A stretch of 64,000 nucleotides of DNA from Verrucomicrobiota bacterium (lineage in GTDB: Bacteria; Verrucomicrobiota; Verrucomicrobiia; Verrucomicrobiales; DEV007): NCBI GenBank assembly GCA_030625775.1, contig DAOUQC010000003.1:1-64000 (forward strand). The letters are read 5' to 3'. The notes beneath the pieces were generated by a model, which saw only the letters and a list, made by a program, of their open reading frames with translations, had not been told where the DNA came from and made no database searches. This document shows positions 59,545 to 64,000 of this stretch, piece after piece. The position numbers were made by a program, and so were the translations under genes. How positions within the stretch are numbered: the stretch's first letter is position 1; each line of letters starts with the position of its first letter.

Positions 59545-60612
59545 CTATTTTACCGCATGCAAAGGCGGGGCAGTGTCATCTTCCTGGCGAGATGACAGGG
59601 AGACGGCTTCATCGCATTCGGTGATAATTGGTTTAATCACTTCGAGGCCGAGTGATTTGAGTTCACTCTCGAGAGATTGGAACATTTTTTCTCCGTCATA
59701 AGTTCCCACGATGGCTCCTCCGGATCCAGTAAATTTAGCCGAGGCACCACAAGCTCGTGCGGCTTGGACCATGCGGATATTCCCCTCGCTCATCTGGTAG
59801 TTTTTCATTCGCAGATCGAAGTTGGCATCGATGAGCGATCCGATTTCATTGCCGGATCCGTCGAGTAGCAGATCGCGCACTTGTTGGGCCAGATCAGCCC
59901 ACTTGTCCATCGCCTCCAGGATTTTAGCTTCCCCGCGCTCGAAACGTCCACGAATATCATTATGAAAAACCTCGGTGCCCTCCGAGAGCCCTTTGGAGTA
60001 GGCGATATAAAGAGGTGGTAGCATTGCCGGATCCAGTTCTTCATATTCTCCGTAACCACGACTCGCCATCAAGTTCTTGTCGAAATCCATGAACACCACG
60101 CCTTCATATGCTTGAATCACCCGGTCCTGCAGGCCGGCGGGAATTTGCAGCTCGTTGTTTTCCACAGCAAGAATGAGTCTGGCTTGAATTGCTTTAGGGA
60201 TCGGAACCTCATAAAAATCCATCAGCGCCCGAAGACAGGCGGTGATGATGGCGCTGGATCCCGCCATACCGACCTGCGAGGGAATGTTGCTTTGGTATTG
60301 AATAGTGAAATTTCGCTGGGCTAGAGACACATTGTTCTCCAGGCAATAGTCGTAAAAGCGCTTCACAGTGGCCTTGAGTAAACGCACTCCTCCGTAATAT
60401 CCAAAAGAGCTGACGTCCTCCTTCAAGGCACGAATGCTGTCGAAAACCGAATGGTCGCGGGCTGCCGGGAGGATTTCCAGCTGAGGGCTCTCCCAGAGAA
60501 CCACCTCCGCCTGAAAATTCCTGACAATGAAAGAAATGGTTTTGCCAAAATAACCGTCCGATGGATTACCTATCAAGCCCGCTCGGGCGTATGACTGTTG
60601 TTTTATGATCAT
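59545..60612 (-). CDS. GHMP kinase, glucuronokinase-like
   Basis: ARAGLIGNPSDGYFGKTISF; GYYGGVRLLKA; SNIPSQVGMAGSSAIITACLRALMDFY; KFTGSGGAIVG. Confidence 0.85.
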   Translation of the reverse strand: MIIKQQSYARAGLIGNPSDGYFGKTISFIVRNFQAEVVLWESPQLEILPAARDHSVFDSIRALKEDVSSFGYYGGVRLLKATVKRFYDYCLENNVSLAQRNFTIQYQSNIPSQVGMAGSSAIITACLRALMDFYEVPIPKAIQARLILAVENNELQIPAGLQDRVIQAYEGVVFMDFDKNLMASRGYGEYEELDPAMLPPLYIAYSKGLSEGTEVFHNDIRGRFERGEAKILEAMDKWADLAQQVRDLLLDGSGNEIGSLIDANFDLRMKNYQMSEGNIRMVQAARACGASAKFTGSGGAIVGTYDGEKMFQSLESELKSLGLEVIKPIITECDEAVSLSSRQEDDTAPPLHAVK

Positions 60613-60780
60613 TGTAAGCTGTAAAGCTCACAATGTTATCCGAGTTCGTTTCATCTGACAAGTATAAGCAGGAAGGTGGAGGAAGTGGTGAGGCCCGGGG
60701 GCAAACCACAGCTTGTGGCAGGTTTTAAATTTTCCGGTTGCCTCTGTAGGGACAAGGTGTCTCTTGTTTGCATCCAAATT

Positions 60781-62046
60781 ATGAAAATAACCCCCTATTC
60801 TCTTTTGTTTCCGAGCTTGTTGTTGGTTGCGGTCTTTGTTGTTTCCGGATCAGAGTATTCGCTGAAAGCCGAGGACAACTGGGAGCGGTTTCGTGGGCCA
60901 ACTGGCACTGGTCACTCAGTTGCCACCAATCTTCCAATAAAATGGGACAAGGGATCGGTGGACTGGAAAACCGAGATGAAAGGCATCGGGCAATCCTCGC
61001 CAGTGAACTGGGGAGACAAACTGTTTGTTACCAGCGCGTCTGAAGATGGCAAGGCACGCCATGTGTATTGCGTGAGCGCCAAGGATGGAAAGGTGCTGTG
61101 GGAGAAAACCATTAAATGTTCGAATCCTGAAAAAAATCACAAAATGAATTCATGGGCGACACCGTCCTGTGCAACGGATGGCGAACGCGTTATCGCTTTT
61201 TTTGGGCCAGCTGGGATTCATTGTTTTGATCTGGAGGGCAAAAAAATGTGGTCACAGGATCTGGGTGAGTTTCCCGGGAATTGGGGGGTGGCAGCATCGC
61301 CGGTGATCTTTGAAAACCTGGTGATTCAGAATACGGATTGCACCGGCCCGTCGGCTCTGGTGGCTTTGGATAAAAATACCGGTAAGGAGGTCTGGAATAC
61401 CAAACGTGAGGACAAACCCCGCGGTGGGTGGGGAACTCCGATTTTGATTGATACCGAGAAGGGCAAACAATTGGTATTGAACGGTGAGTTTGGGGTGAGG
61501 GGCTATGATCCCAAGACGGGTAAGGAGTTGTGGTTCTGCAAAGCTTTTAATGGTCGTGGTGCGCCGGTACCGGATTTTGCCAATGGGCTGGTATACGCAG
61601 TGAACGGCAAACCTGGTGACACCTACGCGGTCATTCCAGACGGCTCAGGGGATGTGACCGATAGCAAAATGAAATGGCATGCCAAGCGTCCGAAGGGAAG
61701 GGATCTGCCGTCACCGTCAGTAGTGGGAGATTATCTGGTCGTGGTCAGTATGTCGGGGGTCGTCACTTGTTACGATGCCAAGACAGGTGAAATGGTTTCA
61801 TCGGAGAAGCTTATTGAAAAAGGGGGGCATTTTGCCGCATCTCCACTGGAAATGAACGGTTTGCTGTATGTCCAAAGTGAGGATGGCGGCGAAACATTTG
61901 TGATCAAGCCAGGCAAAAAATTGGAAATTGTTTCCAGGAATTCACTTGGTGCGGATAAGAAGGAGATCTTCCGTGCCACTCTGGCTCCCATTGGGGACCG
62001 TCTTTACGCCAGATCACACACGACGCTTTATAGCATCGGGAAGTGA
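60781..62046 (+). CDS. PQQ-like beta-propeller repeat protein, secreted
   Basis: Signal peptide from MKITPYSL; repeated ALDKNTGKEVW / YDPKTGKELWF / YDAKTGEMV blades. Confidence 0.92.
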   Translation: MKITPYSLLFPSLLLVAVFVVSGSEYSLKAEDNWERFRGPTGTGHSVATNLPIKWDKGSVDWKTEMKGIGQSSPVNWGDKLFVTSASEDGKARHVYCVSAKDGKVLWEKTIKCSNPEKNHKMNSWATPSCATDGERVIAFFGPAGIHCFDLEGKKMWSQDLGEFPGNWGVAASPVIFENLVIQNTDCTGPSALVALDKNTGKEVWNTKREDKPRGGWGTPILIDTEKGKQLVLNGEFGVRGYDPKTGKELWFCKAFNGRGAPVPDFANGLVYAVNGKPGDTYAVIPDGSGDVTDSKMKWHAKRPKGRDLPSPSVVGDYLVVVSMSGVVTCYDAKTGEMVSSEKLIEKGGHFAASPLEMNGLLYVQSEDGGETFVIKPGKKLEIVSRNSLGADKKEIFRATLAPIGDRLYARSHTTLYSIGK

Positions 62047-62089
62047 GTGGCAGTATTGATCTCTTTGTGTCCCCTTTATAGGGGCGGCC

Positions 62090-63517
62090 TTAAAGTATCT
62101 CACCTGCTTGATAGCTTGCTGCCTCAGGAAAGCTGGCGGCGAGTTTATCCACTGACTTGGCAAGGTGATCAATTTGGGTGGAAGCAGCTCCAGTGGCGCT
62201 GCGTCCTGATTCCAGGATTTGATCGATTTTTTCTTTGGAAAAACCGATGCGCTCATCTCCAGCCAGACGATCAAGCAAGTCGTTGTTATCGCTTTCTCCG
62301 CTGCGATAGGCTTGGGCGGCGGCGACTGCGTGTTCCTTGATCACTTCGTGGGCGGTTTCACGTCCCACCCCGGCTTTGGTGGCTTCCATAAGGAAGGTGG
62401 TGGACAAGAGGAAAGGCAGGTAGTGATCGTTTTCCCTTTCGATCACAGCGGGGTAGACAGCCATCTGGTCGAGCACGGTGATGAAGGTCTCAAGTAGCCC
62501 GTCAGCAGCAAAAAAACTGTCTGGCAATAGAACCCGTCTTACCACTGAGCACGAGACATCACCTTCATTCCATTGGTCGCCGGCGAGAGATGAAGCCATC
62601 GTCAGGTAACCGCCGAGCAAGGTGGTGAAGCCGTTGATACGCTCGCAGGAACGGCTGTTCATTTTGTGAGGCATAGCGGAGGAGCCAACCTGGCCTTTGG
62701 CAAAACCTTCGGAAGCCAGTTCGTGACCGGCCATGAGGCGCAGGGTTTTGGCAAAGCTGGATGGCCCCGAGGCGATCTCGTTTAAGTTGGAGACAACACG
62801 CAGGTCGAGGCTTCGTGGATAAACTTGTCCGGGGTTGACTAGTTTGCAGGGTAGTCCCAAATGGCCAACAATTTTATTTTCCAGTTCAGCTACTTTTTCA
62901 GCATCACCATTGAAGAGGCTGAGTTGATCGAGTTGGGTGCCAACTGCCCCTTTGAGTCCGCGAACCGGGTAGGTGTCCAGGATGTGCTGCAGCTGCTGGG
63001 TGGCTCCGAGCAACTCTTCGCCAAATTCAGCCAGCCGTCGGCCAAAGGTTGTGACTTGTGCGGCAACGTTGTGTGTTCGTGCGGTGATCACCAGATCGGA
63101 AAACTCTTGCGAGCGGGCAGCGATGCGAATCAAGGCAGCGACCGATTTTCTGTGAATTTCCTGCAAACCACGGTAAACCTGGAGTTGTTCGACATTTTCA
63201 GTCAGATCCCTGCTGGTCATGCCTTTGTGAATATGCTCGTGGCCGGCTAGGTCACAAAATTCTTCAATCCGGGATTTTACATCGTGCCGGGTGATACGTT
63301 CACGTTCGTTGATAGAATCCAGATTGATCTGATTGACTACTTTTTTATAGGCGTCGATGGCCTCTTCAGGGATTGACAAGCCGAGCTCACGCTGGCCTTC
63401 CATCACGGCGATCCAAAATTGTCTTTCCAGTCGGATTTTGCCTTCGGTCGACCAGATCGATTTCATGGCGGGAGAAGCATAGCGCTCAGCGAGAATGTTG
63501 TTTATTTGAGATGACAT
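62090..63517 (-). CDS. purB: Adenylosuccinate lyase
   Basis: ERYASPAMKSIWSTEGKIRLERQFWIAVM; GSSAMPHKMNSRSCERING. Confidence 0.95.
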   Translation of the reverse strand: MSSQINNILAERYASPAMKSIWSTEGKIRLERQFWIAVMEGQRELGLSIPEEAIDAYKKVVNQINLDSINERERITRHDVKSRIEEFCDLAGHEHIHKGMTSRDLTENVEQLQVYRGLQEIHRKSVAALIRIAARSQEFSDLVITARTHNVAAQVTTFGRRLAEFGEELLGATQQLQHILDTYPVRGLKGAVGTQLDQLSLFNGDAEKVAELENKIVGHLGLPCKLVNPGQVYPRSLDLRVVSNLNEIASGPSSFAKTLRLMAGHELASEGFAKGQVGSSAMPHKMNSRSCERINGFTTLLGGYLTMASSLAGDQWNEGDVSCSVVRRVLLPDSFFAADGLLETFITVLDQMAVYPAVIERENDHYLPFLLSTTFLMEATKAGVGRETAHEVIKEHAVAAAQAYRSGESDNNDLLDRLAGDERIGFSKEKIDQILESGRSATGAASTQIDHLAKSVDKLAASFPEAASYQAGEIL

Positions 63518-63564
63518 ACGGAATTTTGTGATTTGAGATTTAAAATTTGAGATCGCTCCAGAGT

Positions 63565-63870
63565 TTAGGAATCTATGTATTTTGTCCGGCATTCCACAAT
63601 GGCATCAAGCATGCCTTCAGCTTCGCTGCGCAATTCCTTATTCAAGCTTGCAGCGGCTTCGTTGTGACGTTTGTAGAGTTTTTTCAGATGATTGCGAATT
63701 TCTTCTGTATCCATGGTTTCAGGATTGATTCCACATAATTCTTCTGCGGTAGGCAAGGGGGTGATGGTTTTGAAGGGGGGCTCAGGCACTTCAGGCGTCT
63801 CATCCTGGCGAGATTCCTGGGAATCTGGCAGGGGTTTGTTTTTTTTGCGTTTAAAAAAATTACGGATCAT
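63565..63870 (-). CDS. Small hypothetical protein
   Basis: 101 aa, charged N-terminus, helical; positioned upstream of purB on same strand. Confidence 0.45.
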   Translation of the reverse strand: MIRNFFKRKKNKPLPDSQESRQDETPEVPEPPFKTITPLPTAEELCGINPETMDTEEIRNHLKKLYKRHNEAAASLNKELRSEAEGMLDAIVECRTKYIDS

Positions 63871-63893
63871 GGGGATGCCGGGGGCTGTGAGGT

Positions 63894-64000
63894 TTAGACG
63901 ATGGTGATCTGTTTCAGATAGGCTGATTTTCGTTCGATGTCTTTTTCCGAAAGCACACCTTCTCCTTCGTATTCGATATCAATGTTCTGGCTTTTGCCGG
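63894..64000 (-). CDS. C-terminal fragment of a CDS truncated by window end
   Basis: Minus-strand frame ...GKSQNIDIEYEGEGVLSEKDIERKSAYLKQITIV* open to window edge. Confidence 0.5.
   Translation of the reverse strand, partial: GKSQNIDIEYEGEGVLSEKDIERKSAYLKQITIV

Overview
This 64 kb window looks like a chromosomal segment of a Verrucomicrobiota-type bacterium. Supporting evidence is a Verrucomicrobia/Chlamydiae-type small basic protein, a sulfatase, a PmoA-like/DUF6807 protein, a PQQ-like propeller and c-type cytochromes. Most of it is ordinary core metabolism: acs, lysC-thrC-hom, metE, tpiA-pgk-gap, ftsH, ispH, holA, infC-thrS, galU, gluQ, queH, purB and one tRNA-Val(GAC). Four areas stand out. 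(1) At ~1-1836 there is an integron-like gene-cassette array: two toxin-antitoxin pairs plus one unknown ORF, each followed by an imperfect palindrome with attC architecture, and no integrase in the window. (2) At ~50.9-57.2 kb, a minus-strand gene run encodes a cytochrome c lipoprotein, FAD oxidoreductase, type III polyketide synthase, MMPL/RND exporter, UbiE-like methyltransferase and YceI lipid-binding protein; this is a candidate phenolic-lipid/quinone biosynthesis and export cluster. (3) One ORF at 2072-3484 fuses a fatty-acid-hydroxylase/sterol-desaturase domain to a CPBP-type membrane protease-like domain. (4) There are unusual expression signals: infC with a probable AUC start codon, a possibly leaderless metE promoter inside an inverted repeat, and an orphan promoter-hairpin-T-tract unit that may be a small RNA. 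All calls come from reading the sequence and from memory of protein families; no searches were run.
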